Source of the DNA: Gemmatimonadota bacterium
GTDB lineage: Bacteria > Latescibacterota > UBA2968 > UBA8231
Reading direction: 5' to 3'
Length of the DNA: 64,000 nucleotides
NCBI GenBank assembly: GCA_018673255.1
Contig: JABHDC010000253.1
Span: 248,001-312,000 of the forward strand
Numbering within the stretch: position 1 is the first letter of the stretch; each line of letters begins with the position of its first letter. The position numbers were made by a program, and so were the translations under genes. The notes below the pieces were generated by a model. The model saw nothing but the letters and a program-made list of their open reading frames with translations. It was not told the DNA's origin and did not search any database. Below are positions 1-8,041 of this stretch, one piece after another.

Positions 1-885
1 CGCGTGATCACCGAATTCGGCGCTCAATTCGATGGCCACCCCGATCTCGAATCCGTCGACCTGGCCTTCATCGGGCCCTGGGGCGAAGGAGCCGGCGACA
101 TAGGTGAAGCGGAGATTGACCGCTTCGTCGATCTCTATGTTCAGGCGCATCCGCAGACATCGCTGCTGGCGAACATCGACGCCTACCAATTTGTCTCAGG
201 TATCGAGCGCGGTCTGGGCTGGCGCTGCGACTGTTTCGGGGATCTTGGATTCTTCGGCCGCACCTGGAATCACACCTTCGATGCCTACCCGAAAGCGGTC
301 GCCAAGGCGGGTGCTGGCGATCAATGGCGAACGCAGCCGATCACGCTGGAAAGTTGTGGCGTGCCCCAGTCGTGGATGGATTCTGACTTCGATCTGGAAT
401 TCATCCTCGAGCAGGGGCTCAAGATGCACGCCTCCGTGTTCATGCCGAAATCAAATCCGATTCCTGAAATCTGGCTTGATCCCCTGGCGCGATTCTGTGA
501 TTCGATAGGGTATCGCTTCGTGCTGCGGCAGGCAGAATGGCCCCGGAAGATTGAGTTGGGCGATGGTCTGCCCGTGGAGATGTGGATCGAGAACACCGGT
601 ACTGCGCCCATCTATCGGCCCTACCGGATGGCTATCCGGCTGCGCCAGGATTCGTCGGAGTGGGTCGAGGTGTTGTCGCCCGAACTCACTCAGTGGCTTC
701 CCGGAGATGCGTGGGTCGACGAGACAATCCGTCTGCCTACTGGCTTGAGACCGGGGATCGTCGAAATCGATGCAGGGATCATCGGACCCGATGGCGCTGA
801 TATGAGGCAGGCGGCGGTGCGCTTTGCCGTCGACGAAACCAGAGCAGACGGATGGGTTGGGTTGGGCACAGTGGAGATTGGCTAG
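1..885 (+). CDS. DUF4832-type glycoside-hydrolase-like protein, 5' partial
   Basis: The reading frame is already open at base 1, so the N-terminal part lies outside the window and the GTG at 4 is probably not the start. About 293 residues remain. The visible start, with a FIGPWGEGAG stretch near residues 22-31, looks like the end of a TIM barrel of the DUF4832 kind. From about residue 180 it turns into a beta-sandwich-like C-terminus with an IENTGTAPIYRPY segment, as in DUF4832 proteins. The family is linked to carbohydrate processing, but no reaction is established. The stop codon abuts the ATG of the racemase gene, so the two are probably co-transcribed. Confidence 0.6.
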   Translation, partial: RVITEFGAQFDGHPDLESVDLAFIGPWGEGAGDIGEAEIDRFVDLYVQAHPQTSLLANIDAYQFVSGIERGLGWRCDCFGDLGFFGRTWNHTFDAYPKAVAKAGAGDQWRTQPITLESCGVPQSWMDSDFDLEFILEQGLKMHASVFMPKSNPIPEIWLDPLARFCDSIGYRFVLRQAEWPRKIELGDGLPVEMWIENTGTAPIYRPYRMAIRLRQDSSEWVEVLSPELTQWLPGDAWVDETIRLPTGLRPGIVEIDAGIIGPDGADMRQAAVRFAVDETRADGWVGLGTVEIG

Positions 886-1578
886 ATGAAGAGAATCGGT
901 ATCATCGGCGGTATGTCGTGGGAATCGACGCAGACCTATTACCAGCTGATCAATGAGGCGGTGCGCGATCGACTCGGGGGATTGCACTCGGCGCAACTGG
1001 TCCTCTATAGCGTGGACTTCCACCAGGTCGAGAGGCTGCAGGCGGCAGGCGACTGGGATCGTGCTGGGGATCTGTTGGCCGACGGGGCGAGAGGACTGGA
1101 GGCGGCCGGTGCAGACTTCCTCATTCTGGCGACCAATACGATGCATCAGGTTGCTCCAGCGATTGAAGCGGCCGTGGAGATCCCCTTCCTGCACATTGCT
1201 GACGCCACGGCGGAGCGCATTCGCGCCGATGGACTGAGTCAGGTGGGGCTATTGGGCACGCACTACACGATGGAGGAGGCATTCTATCGTGGGCGGCTGC
1301 GCGACCGCCACGGGCTCGACGTGCTGATTCCCGGTGAGGCAGCACGTGACACGGCGCATCGTGTCATCTTCGAGGAGCTCTGTCTGGGGCGCATCGAGTC
1401 TTCATCGCGCGAAGCCTATCGCCAGATCATTTCCGGTCTCGTGGAAGACGGAGCCGAGGCGGTGATCCTCGGCTGCACGGAGATCTCGTTACTGGTGTCT
1501 GAGGTCGATGCGACTGTGCCGCTATACGACACGACGGCTCTGCATGCGGCAGCTGCCGTCGATATGGCCCTCTCGTGA
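886..1578 (+). CDS. Aspartate/glutamate racemase family protein (YgeA-type broad-specificity amino-acid racemase)
   Basis: The 230-residue protein begins MKRIGIIGGMSWEST, the usual start of the Asp/Glu racemase superfamily, which interconverts L- and D-amino acids without cofactor. In the classical two-cysteine members the first catalytic residue is Cys; here the motif is ATNTMH with Thr83, and the second is Cys197 in GCTEI. This Thr/Cys pair matches what I recall of E. coli YgeA, a broad-specificity racemase, rather than a strict aspartate racemase. It starts directly after the stop of the DUF4832 gene without a gap, so it is likely translated from the same mRNA. The substrate cannot be read from sequence. 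Confidence 0.85.
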   Translation: MKRIGIIGGMSWESTQTYYQLINEAVRDRLGGLHSAQLVLYSVDFHQVERLQAAGDWDRAGDLLADGARGLEAAGADFLILATNTMHQVAPAIEAAVEIPFLHIADATAERIRADGLSQVGLLGTHYTMEEAFYRGRLRDRHGLDVLIPGEAARDTAHRVIFEELCLGRIESSSREAYRQIISGLVEDGAEAVILGCTEISLLVSEVDATVPLYDTTALHAAAAVDMALS

Positions 1579-1615
1579 GTTGGGGCCGTACCGAACCATT
1601 GGAGGGATGAGGAAG

Positions 1616-2158
1616 ATGAGGCAGAAGGAGATCGGTGCCGCCGCCCAGATCTGGGGTGCACCGGAGAGAGTTGCCCTCGTGTCATCGGTCGACGCGTCGG
1701 GCCAAGGGAATCTGATCGCCGTGGGGTGGGCGATGCGGGCGAATATGGACCCACCCGTCTATGCGATCGGGTTGGGCCATAAGAGTCTGAGTTGCGCCAA
1801 CATCCAGGTGTCCGGCGAATTCGTGTTCGGTATCCCCGGTGCTGACCTGGCGACACAGGTCCTGTATTGCGGAACCCATACGGGTCGGGATGGCGACAAG
1901 TTTGCCGCGACGGGGCTGACACCGGCGACCGCTGCCCGGGTCAAGGCGCCATTGGTGGCCGAGTGTCTGGTGAACCTCGAGTGCCGGGTCATTGCCACGC
2001 AGGAGATTGGTGATCATTCGATCTTCTTCGGTGAGGTCTGCCAGGCGTGGGAGAGCGACCGTGACGAGTCACGCCTGCTGGCTGTGATCGGCAAGGACAG
2101 TGGTTACGAGCGTTTCGATGGCAACGAGATCTTCAATCTGGGGACGATAGGTCAATGA
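1616..2158 (+). CDS. Flavin reductase-like (FMN-binding split-barrel) protein
   Basis: About 180 residues of the flavin reductase/HpaC-like split-barrel family. It opens with a region of the form IWGAPERVALVSSVDASGQGN and continues with VYAIGLGHKSLSCANI, the flavin-contact area in this fold. Such proteins bind FMN and either reduce it with NAD(P)H for a partner monooxygenase or act as small oxidoreductases. The frame is open from 1508, but GGAGGG at 1601-1606 sits 9 bases before the ATG at 1616 and directly abuts the ATG at 1607, so 1616 is the better start. Its stop overlaps the next ATG (ATGA), indicating translational coupling with the beta-propeller gene. Confidence 0.8.
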   Translation: MRQKEIGAAAQIWGAPERVALVSSVDASGQGNLIAVGWAMRANMDPPVYAIGLGHKSLSCANIQVSGEFVFGIPGADLATQVLYCGTHTGRDGDKFAATGLTPATAARVKAPLVAECLVNLECRVIATQEIGDHSIFFGEVCQAWESDRDESRLLAVIGKDSGYERFDGNEIFNLGTIGQ

Positions 2159-3147
2159 GTGAGCTGCCCGGCATTCAGATCGACCACATCCACCGGGTCG
2201 TCGACGACGGTCTCCACAATGCCTTCACGGATCTGGCCGTATTCGAGGGGCGTTACTATCTGACGCACCGAAGTTGCCCGGAGGGTCACATGATCTTCCC
2301 GACCTCGAGGATTCATGTGCTGGCCAGTGACGATGGCATCAGTGGCTGGCAGGAGGTCTACAGTTTCTCCGTGCCGGAACGTGATGTGCGAGATCCTCAT
2401 TTTCTGCTCTTCCAGGGGAAACTCTTCGTCTACTCCGGTACCTGGCTTTGTCCGGCCGAAGGTGATGCGCGTGACATGAATGATCACCTGGGCTACGCCG
2501 CCTGTACAGGTGACGGTGTCGTCTGGGAGGGCCCGACGATGCTGGAGGGCACCTACGGTCACTACATCTGGCGCGCCGCGGCCTACGGTGATCGGGCGTA
2601 CTTATGCGGCCGGCGTCGGCGCGGATTCGCGCCCGGACGAGATGAGAATCGACGCGAACTGATTCAGGCGGCGATGCTGACCAGCGACGATGGTCTGGTG
2701 TGGCAGACGGCGGGTCTGTTTGCGGACGGTTATGGCGACGAAACGGCCTTCCTCTTCGAAGAGGATGGCTCTGTGCTTGCCCTGGTGCGTGGGGCAGATC
2801 CTGTGCCGGCCCGGATCAGCCGACTGCGTCCCCCCTACGATCATTTCGACCATGTGGAGCTGGATCGCAATGTGGGTGGGCCCATGCTGGCACGCTGGGG
2901 GGACCGCCTGCTGGTCAGCGGACGCAAGTCCATCGAGGCTGACCGGCCCGTTACCACGCTCTACTGGCTCGCCGATGACCGGTTGCACGAGGTCACCGAA
3001 TTGCCCAGCGGCGGAGACAATTCCTATCCGGGCTTCGTCGATCTTGGAGACGGCCGGGGATTGCTGTCGTTCTACTCCAGCCACGAGGGCAGCGGTCGAG
3101 GTGTTGCACCCTGTCACATCTACATCGCCGAGTTGCGGCTCACCTGA
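2155..3147 (+). CDS. Five-bladed beta-propeller glycosidase-like protein (GH32/43/sialidase-like fold)
   Basis: A 330-residue protein with no signal peptide. It contains repeated blade-like segments: DLAVFEGRYYLTHR, RIHVLASDDGISGWQEV, VRDPHFLLFQGKLFVYSG, and a closing YSSHEG. The pattern of an acidic residue early in each blade and RDPHF is typical of five-bladed propeller glycosidases and of the sialidase-like proteins common in polysaccharide-degrading bacteria. The exact family and substrate are not clear. It overlaps the flavin reductase gene by four bases (ATGA), so it belongs to the same operon and is the last gene before a long hairpin at 3173-3211. Confidence 0.6.
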   Translation: MSELPGIQIDHIHRVVDDGLHNAFTDLAVFEGRYYLTHRSCPEGHMIFPTSRIHVLASDDGISGWQEVYSFSVPERDVRDPHFLLFQGKLFVYSGTWLCPAEGDARDMNDHLGYAACTGDGVVWEGPTMLEGTYGHYIWRAAAYGDRAYLCGRRRRGFAPGRDENRRELIQAAMLTSDDGLVWQTAGLFADGYGDETAFLFEEDGSVLALVRGADPVPARISRLRPPYDHFDHVELDRNVGGPMLARWGDRLLVSGRKSIEADRPVTTLYWLADDRLHEVTELPSGGDNSYPGFVDLGDGRGLLSFYSSHEGSGRGVAPCHIYIAELRLT

Positions 3148-3172
3148 GAGAGTTACCTGGCATTGAGTACAG

Positions 3173-3211
3173 AGAGATGGCCGTACCTGCGAGGCGGGTA
3201 CGGCCATCTCT
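3173..3211. terminator. Long hairpin between convergent genes
   Basis: A perfect 15-bp inverted repeat (3173-3187 pairing with 3197-3211, arms AGAGATGGCCGTACC) with a 9-base loop. It lies 25 bases after the propeller gene and about 37 bases before the end of the convergent aldolase gene. There is no clear T-tract on either side, so it is a likely bidirectional terminator or mRNA-stabilising structure rather than a textbook intrinsic terminator. Confidence 0.6.
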
Positions 3212-3247
3212 GTTACGTCTGGTGGCAGATCGTCGGAGACGCTCTTG

Positions 3248-4012
3248 TCAGTCGCCGAGGGCTTCGTCCATGCGCTTGCTGGCGGCTTCCAACACGCCAG
3301 TGAGAGCAAAGTCTCCGGCGCCGATCAGGATCTGCGCGCCCATCTCACGATGCTTCTTCCAGATTTCCACATCCCCACCGGCGGTGCCCCACACTTTGCC
3401 CTGACGTGCGGCGGCTGCCGCGACCTGCACGATCGCTTCTTCCAATGTGGGTGCACCGTCGATCAGCCCCAGACGCAGACTGAGATCCGCCGGGCCGACA
3501 AAGACGCCGTCGACGCCTTCCACGGCGGCGATCTCATCGACTTGCTGCAGCGCATTGTGGGTTTCGATCTGCACGATGACGAAGGTCTCATCATTGGCAT
3601 CATCGGTGAAGTTGTCCACATCGAGGGCGTAGTCCGCGTCCAGGCCGGCGCCATCAATCCCACGATTGCCGATGGGTGGGAATTTCACGGCCTGCGCGAT
3701 CTGTCGGGCCTCCTCTGCATTGTCCACGAGAGGCATCAACAGGCCGCTGGCGCCATCCTCGAAATAGCGGTAGAGCTTCGTCCGCTCCTGTGTCGGGGCG
3801 CGGACCATGCAATCGATGTCGTGCTGGTGGCACATGGACAGGATCGACTGCACTTCCCGCTGATCCATCGCACGGTGTTCGAGATCCAGCCAGATGCCAT
3901 CGAAACCGTGGTGCGCAGCGTAGCGAATGTAGAAGGGGAGATAGTGCCCCAAGGCGCAGAATCTGGCGCAGCGGCCGCTACGCATCTTCTGCAGAACTTT
4001 GCTTGTTCTCAT
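3248..4012 (-). CDS. HpcH/HpaI aldolase family protein (2-dehydro-3-deoxyglucarate-type aldolase)
   Basis: A 254-residue class II pyruvate-dependent aldolase of the HpcH/HpaI/CitE superfamily. These enzymes split 2-keto-3-deoxy sugar acids or 4-hydroxy-2-oxo acids into pyruvate and an aldehyde. Visible motifs are FDGIWLDLEHRAMD (metal and pyruvate pocket, residues about 37-50), a GLLMPLVDNAEEA strand, FVIVQIETHNAL with the metal-binding Glu, and GVDGVFVGPADLSLRLG. The frame runs upstream to 4246, but the ATG at 4012 has an AGAGAG ribosome-binding site and gives the family length. It lies 46 bases downstream of the amidohydrolase gene on the same strand, so they probably act in one sugar-acid route. 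Confidence 0.88.
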   Translation of the reverse strand: MRTSKVLQKMRSGRCARFCALGHYLPFYIRYAAHHGFDGIWLDLEHRAMDQREVQSILSMCHQHDIDCMVRAPTQERTKLYRYFEDGASGLLMPLVDNAEEARQIAQAVKFPPIGNRGIDGAGLDADYALDVDNFTDDANDETFVIVQIETHNALQQVDEIAAVEGVDGVFVGPADLSLRLGLIDGAPTLEEAIVQVAAAAARQGKVWGTAGGDVEIWKKHREMGAQILIGAGDFALTGVLEAASKRMDEALGD

Positions 4013-4058
4013 CTCTCTTTTTGCCTTTGTGAGGATTCTCGGGTCACCGGGTCTGGAG

Positions 4059-4940
4059 TTACAACCCGAGTCCGATGAGTCGGTTGGCGTTCTTCCACAA
4101 GATCTTCTCGAGGATTTCCGTCGTGATGTGGCCGTCGTCGCGCGCCTGGGTGAGCCACTCGGGATGCTGGAAGTCGAGATCGATGTCGGTGTGGTCGAGT
4201 CCCAGCAGCAGGCGATCCTGGAACTCATCGATGAATCCCCAGGCAAAGTCGAGATCGCGCGTCAGTGCATTGAAGCCCGAGCCGGCGGAGATGTCGCCAT
4301 TGAGTTGCGGATACTCACGCATGAGGCGAACGATCGCGCCACCCTCCACGACTGGTGTCTTCGGATACCCTTCCTTCTGATCAGCTGTCAGATCGCCGCT
4401 GATCTCGCTCCAGAAAGATGCCGAGTGACCGAAGAAGACGAGATTCGGGAATGTCTGCAAGACTTTCTCAAAGCGGGGCAATCCCAGCGTGTCGATGACG
4501 CCATACGTCGCCTTCTCCGGTGGCGAGGTATGGAAGGTGACGGGCAGTTCCAGCTTTTCGAGGGCGCCGAACAGAGCCATCATCTTCGGATCGTCGAAGG
4601 GCAGACGCGCGGTCAGTTCGCCGAATCCTTTGAATCCCACATCCTTGTATTGCGACAGGCCCGCGTGGAAGTGCTCTTCGGTGGTCCAGTCGTGACGACG
4701 GGGGTCGATCTCGCAATACGGGATGAACCGACCGGGGAAGGCGTCGCAGATATCGAGGATCTCACCCATGCTCTGCCGCTCCGCCGGGCCATCGGCGGAG
4801 TTCAGAGGAAGGATGACGGCCATATCGATCCCCTTTTCGTCCATGCGTCGGATCTGATCCTGGGCACTGAGGAAGGTGTGGCCATTGGACTTGGTCAGGA
4901 TGGGACGCGAATACACGTGGGCGTGGACATCGATGATCAT
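4059..4940 (-). CDS. Amidohydrolase family (amidohydrolase 2) TIM-barrel hydrolase/decarboxylase
   Basis: A 293-residue cytosolic protein starting MIIDVHAHVYSRP. The HxH pair is the first metal-binding motif of the amidohydrolase-2 group, which includes ACMSD-like decarboxylases and lactone hydrolases. Later signatures fit the barrel: GFGELTARLPFDDP, ELPVTFHTSP with a metal-ligand His, LVFFGHSASFW, and LLLGLDHTDID where a terminal Asp would be expected. The substrate is probably a lactone or carboxylate. Its partner downstream is an HpaI-type aldolase, which suggests a two-step conversion of a sugar lactone or acid. Confidence 0.82.
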   Translation of the reverse strand: MIIDVHAHVYSRPILTKSNGHTFLSAQDQIRRMDEKGIDMAVILPLNSADGPAERQSMGEILDICDAFPGRFIPYCEIDPRRHDWTTEEHFHAGLSQYKDVGFKGFGELTARLPFDDPKMMALFGALEKLELPVTFHTSPPEKATYGVIDTLGLPRFEKVLQTFPNLVFFGHSASFWSEISGDLTADQKEGYPKTPVVEGGAIVRLMREYPQLNGDISAGSGFNALTRDLDFAWGFIDEFQDRLLLGLDHTDIDLDFQHPEWLTQARDDGHITTEILEKILWKNANRLIGLGL

Positions 4941-5117
4941 GGGACAGCGGCTCCGTCGGGTTGAGATTCGAGTGGTTCAAGGGTGGAGGGGATGGGCTGC
5001 TTGCGCAAGGCCGCCGGGGGCATGGATGCCTTCAGCGGCAATGACGAGCAACCGATCCGGGGTAGGAAAGGGGTGGTGTGTCGCGAGGGTGGGCGGGCGG
5101 TCACGGATTCAATAGAC

Positions 5118-5130
5118 TGTCCAATGGACA
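5118..5130. promoter_or_regulatory. Short dyad upstream of the TPR gene (possible operator)
   Basis: TGTCC-AAT-GGACA is a perfect 5-bp inverted repeat with a 3-base centre. It lies in the 280-base gap between the divergent amidohydrolase and TPR genes, where regulatory sites are expected. It is short enough to occur by chance and no regulator gene is adjacent. Confidence 0.2.
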
Positions 5131-5220
5131 CGAGACGGCCAACATTGCCGGATCCGACTTCCGGGGCCGGTCTTCTGGTCGGTACATTCCCTGCACAATG
5201 CGATCTGTGGATGATTCTCT

Positions 5221-6342
5221 TTGAGCCAACCTGACCTGGGCGCCGAAACCCCCGACACCGTGATCTTGACGATCCGAGCAGGCGTGATTCGCCTGGTCGT
5301 CATGGTGCTGGTGGCCATTCCGAGTCACGGCTGGACCGATTTGCCCTCGCCCGCTGCTGGTGAACTAGCGACGATCGATCCACTCTTCGATGCCGAGGCC
5401 ACGCGGATTGGATTCCTGGTGGACGTGGGGCGTTACGAGGAGGCCTGGGCATTGTGCGACAGTCTCACCCGTGCTCACCCCGGGCATCCGGCGCCGCACT
5501 TATTCACGGCGGGTGCCTATGTGAGTTGGATGCAGAGCTACCGGCTCAGCGACTACGAGGCGCAAGTCGACGAAAGTGTGGCGCGCGCGATCGAGGTTGG
5601 CACGCAACTGCAGGAGACGAGTGAAGATGCGTGGTTGAGTTCGCAGATTGGCTGCGCCTACAGCTACAGGGCGATGGCCCGTTTCCGACGCCATAACTGG
5701 ATCGGGGCGTATCTCGATGGCCGACGCAGCATCAACTACATGAAAGCGGCTCTGGAGCTGGATCCCCAGTTGTACGATGCCTACTTCTCTCTCGGTGGTT
5801 ACCACTACTGGCGCACGGCACGATCCTCTTTCATTCGGGCGGTGGCCTTCTGGATGCCGGATCTGCGCGACCTGGGCCTGCAGCAGATGGAGCTGGCCGT
5901 GGATCACAGTCGCTATGTTCGTCACGCTGCCCTGCATGGACTCGCACTGACACTCTTTGATGCGGGTGGAATCGAGGCGGCTTTGAACCACAACGATCAA
6001 GCCATGGGGGTGATCGATCCACCGACGAATGGATCGTTGTATCTGCGCGGGCGATTGATGGCTCAGCTGCAGGACTGGGAGGCGGCGACGATGGCCTTCC
6101 AGCAACTGTTGACCAAGTTGCCCCCCCGCGCGATCGGTTACCAGGTGGAGTGCAAGTACTGGATCGCTCGTGCCCATCAGGCGCAAGGTCGTCTCGATGA
6201 GGCCCGACAACTGGTAACGGCTGCCATGAAGCAGAGCGAGTCGCGTAATCCAGCAGCTGAAGTGGAGAGCGCCCTGGAGAGCTTCGACGCGATTCATCGA
6301 CGTCTGGTCGAGCTCGACACCCAACTGCGCGACGCACACTGA
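5221..6342 (+). CDS. Exported tetratricopeptide-repeat protein
   Basis: Up to 373 residues. A hydrophobic stretch (VIRLVVMVLVAIP) followed by HGWTDLPSP suggests a signal peptide or anchor near the N-terminus. Downstream are helix-turn-helix pairs typical of TPRs: GRYEEAWALCDSLTRAHPGHP, AALELDPQLYDAYFSLG, DWEAATMAFQQLLTKLPP and GRLDEARQLVTAAMKQ. TPR proteins are protein-binding scaffolds, so a specific role cannot be assigned. The start is uncertain: the longest frame uses a TTG at 5221, while the GTG at 5284 or ATG at 5302 would place the hydrophobic segment at the very N-terminus. The gene ends inside a hairpin that includes its stop codon. Confidence 0.7.
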   Translation: MSQPDLGAETPDTVILTIRAGVIRLVVMVLVAIPSHGWTDLPSPAAGELATIDPLFDAEATRIGFLVDVGRYEEAWALCDSLTRAHPGHPAPHLFTAGAYVSWMQSYRLSDYEAQVDESVARAIEVGTQLQETSEDAWLSSQIGCAYSYRAMARFRRHNWIGAYLDGRRSINYMKAALELDPQLYDAYFSLGGYHYWRTARSSFIRAVAFWMPDLRDLGLQQMELAVDHSRYVRHAALHGLALTLFDAGGIEAALNHNDQAMGVIDPPTNGSLYLRGRLMAQLQDWEAATMAFQQLLTKLPPRAIGYQVECKYWIARAHQAQGRLDEARQLVTAAMKQSESRNPAAEVESALESFDAIHRRLVELDTQLRDAH

Positions 6343-6373
6343 GAGACTCTTCGACAGAAGCTCTCAGTGTGCG
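6333..6373. terminator. Hairpin overlapping the stop codon of the TPR gene
   Basis: A 13-bp inverted repeat (6333-6345 with 6361-6373, arm core GCACACTGAGAG) and a 15-base loop. The left arm contains the TGA stop of the TPR gene. It lies between convergent genes and lacks a T-tract, so it is most likely a bidirectional terminator or stabilising stem. Confidence 0.5.
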
Positions 6374-6409
6374 GTGGCGCGTCTGACGCAACACCCGGTT
6401 GAGGGCGTC

Positions 6410-7366
6410 CTACAGATCCTGCACGGCGCGGATCATGGCAATGATGTAGCCGAACTGGAAGGCCCAGCCCTGTCGGACCCTGCCCGAGACGCCCGGTGGA
6501 TTGACATCGTCCGGATGCAGCGGTGAATGGTCCGGCATGAGCATGTAGGGATAGCCGGTCTTGTGGAAGATCTTCGCCAGGGTGAACATGTCCACGTCGC
6601 CCTCGTCGGGCCAGACCTCGACAAAGTCGTTCAGCCCTCCACGAATATTCCGAAAATGCACGTTGAAAATTTTCTTCCGTGACGAGAAGTATTCAACGAT
6701 CGGCGGCAACTCCTTACCTGGATCATCGAGTCCCTCGGCGGCGACACCGCAGCAGAAGTTGAAGCCATGATACGGGCTGTCGACGAGTTCACTGAAACGC
6801 TTGAGGCCCTCGAAAACGGGGTAGTTCCAGCGCTCCTCGCCCCGCAAGACCGGGGCCGGCGGGTCGGGCAGGTGACTGGCCAACTGCACCTTGTTTTCTG
6901 TCGCGACGGGGATCACACGCTCAAGGAAGTAGTGGATCCGTTCGAACATCTCGTCCCGAGTGACTGGTGCGGCGTCGTGTGGCTCCTCGTTGTCGTATTT
7001 CGAGAATTCGAAGGAACTGTAGGCCGAATCACCTCGCCCATAGCGAGTCGGGGTCCGCTGATAACTGACGGTGGAGAAGTTGTAGTTCAGTCCCCGCAGT
7101 CCGGCCTTACCGGCATTCTCAATCCACTGGCAGATCTCATCGAGATCCTGATCTCGCTTCGAATCCTCACCCCGTACAATGCTGTTGGCGATGGAGATGT
7201 GGATCATCTCCAGATCCACACCTTCGGCGGCGGCCTCTTCTCGTGATTTCACCAGCGCCGCCAGATCACCTGGATCAGGGCCACTGTCCATATGATTCAC
7301 ACCGTGGCGGGTGAGGAACTGCAGCTCGTGCTTCGATGTTCCGATGCCCTGCACTCCGACGTACAT
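6410..7366 (-). CDS. Mannonate dehydratase (UxuA)-like enzyme
   Basis: A 318-residue TIM-barrel protein of the xylose-isomerase-like UxuA family, which dehydrates D-mannonate to 2-keto-3-deoxygluconate. The four metal-binding positions of UxuA are recognisable: His165 in ASHLPDPP, Cys205/206 in FNFCCGVAAEG, His237 in NVHFRNIRGG, and Asp279 in MLMPDHSP. GDVDM near residue 257 is also typical. The protein is shorter than E. coli UxuA (about 394) and lacks its long insertion, as is common for environmental homologues, so a related sugar acid is possible. The upstream region contains the MITE-like element. Confidence 0.8.
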   Translation of the reverse strand: MYVGVQGIGTSKHELQFLTRHGVNHMDSGPDPGDLAALVKSREEAAAEGVDLEMIHISIANSIVRGEDSKRDQDLDEICQWIENAGKAGLRGLNYNFSTVSYQRTPTRYGRGDSAYSSFEFSKYDNEEPHDAAPVTRDEMFERIHYFLERVIPVATENKVQLASHLPDPPAPVLRGEERWNYPVFEGLKRFSELVDSPYHGFNFCCGVAAEGLDDPGKELPPIVEYFSSRKKIFNVHFRNIRGGLNDFVEVWPDEGDVDMFTLAKIFHKTGYPYMLMPDHSPLHPDDVNPPGVSGRVRQGWAFQFGYIIAMIRAVQDL

Positions 7367-7383
7367 GGTTCTGTTCCTTCCTA

Positions 7384-7546
7384 AGTGTCCTGTCGCAGAA
7401 ATCTGTCGACGTTAGGCGCCCGATCCATCCCGGTTCGCGGCGTTGCACTCACTCTCTGTATCCCACTGATACGTATCGATCGCGCGCCTTGCGAACCGGG
7501 CGCCTCGACCGCCGAACCTGCCAACTTATCTCTGCGACAGGACACT
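7384..7546. mobile_element. MITE-like element with 16-bp terminal inverted repeats
   Basis: A 163-bp non-coding segment bounded by perfect 16-bp inverted repeats, AGTGTCCTGTCGCAGA at 7384-7399 and its complement at 7531-7546. The interior is an imperfect palindrome; GGCGCCC and CCCGGTTCGC on the left recur inverted near 7491-7505. It has no ORF. The right end overlaps the TAG stop of the VOC gene, whose last stop base lies just outside the element. The trinucleotide CTA occurs at both edges (7381-7383 and 7545-7547) and could be a trace of target duplication. This architecture is that of a miniature inverted-repeat transposable element; no autonomous partner is visible in the window. Confidence 0.6.
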
Positions 7547-7925
7547 AGATCTCAGCGTAGATCTCGAGCAGATTGTGCTCGGGGTCATAGAAGTAGAGGG
7601 TGCGATGGCGGCGCGGTTGATCGGTGGGAGGTTCGGCGATCTCGACGCCTCGTTCCAGCAGGATCTGGTAACACTCGTCGACCTGATGTGGTTCGACGAG
7701 GAACGCCAACTGAACGCCAGGTGCGTCCAGGCGAGGGCCCTTCCCGTCATAGTCGCGGGTGCGCTGCCGCAACGAGAACAGTGTGTTGCCTGGATTGAAG
7801 CTGAGGCCCGTATCTGATTCGCCGCGGATCTCGAAGGGGAAGAGTTCGCGGTAGAAAACCTTCATCGATTCCATGTCGTCCACGAGCAGAATCGTGTAGG
7901 TCAGTTCCTTGATGGCGTGCAGCAT
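7545..7925 (-). CDS. VOC (glyoxalase/bleomycin-resistance) family protein
   Basis: A 126-residue single-unit vicinal-oxygen-chelate protein. Features are TYTILLVDDMESMKVFYRELFPFEI (first beta-alpha-beta unit), QLAFLVEPHQVDECYQILLERG, and a closing YFYDPEHNLLEIYAEI with the family's metal-binding Glu. Substrate is unknown; the family includes glyoxalases, dioxygenases and drug-binding proteins. The ATG at 7925 is preferred over upstream starts because AAAGGAG lies 6 bases upstream. The stop codon is formed at the boundary of the inserted MITE-like element, so the native C-terminus may have been slightly altered. Confidence 0.83.
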   Translation of the reverse strand: MLHAIKELTYTILLVDDMESMKVFYRELFPFEIRGESDTGLSFNPGNTLFSLRQRTRDYDGKGPRLDAPGVQLAFLVEPHQVDECYQILLERGVEIAEPPTDQPRRHRTLYFYDPEHNLLEIYAEI

Positions 7926-8041
7926 AGATGTCTCCTTTGTCATTGAGCGCGTGCCTGTGGGTTGTATCCGCGCCACAGATCGTGCAACGTAGGCATTCCC
8001 GGCGCCGGCGCCACCATCCCTGTGATCGTGAGAGACCGCCC

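Noticed and set aside
3245..4078. Plus-strand 277-codon frame opposite the aldolase
   Set aside because: It is a shadow of the HpaI-type aldolase and shows no domain motifs or coupling to neighbours.
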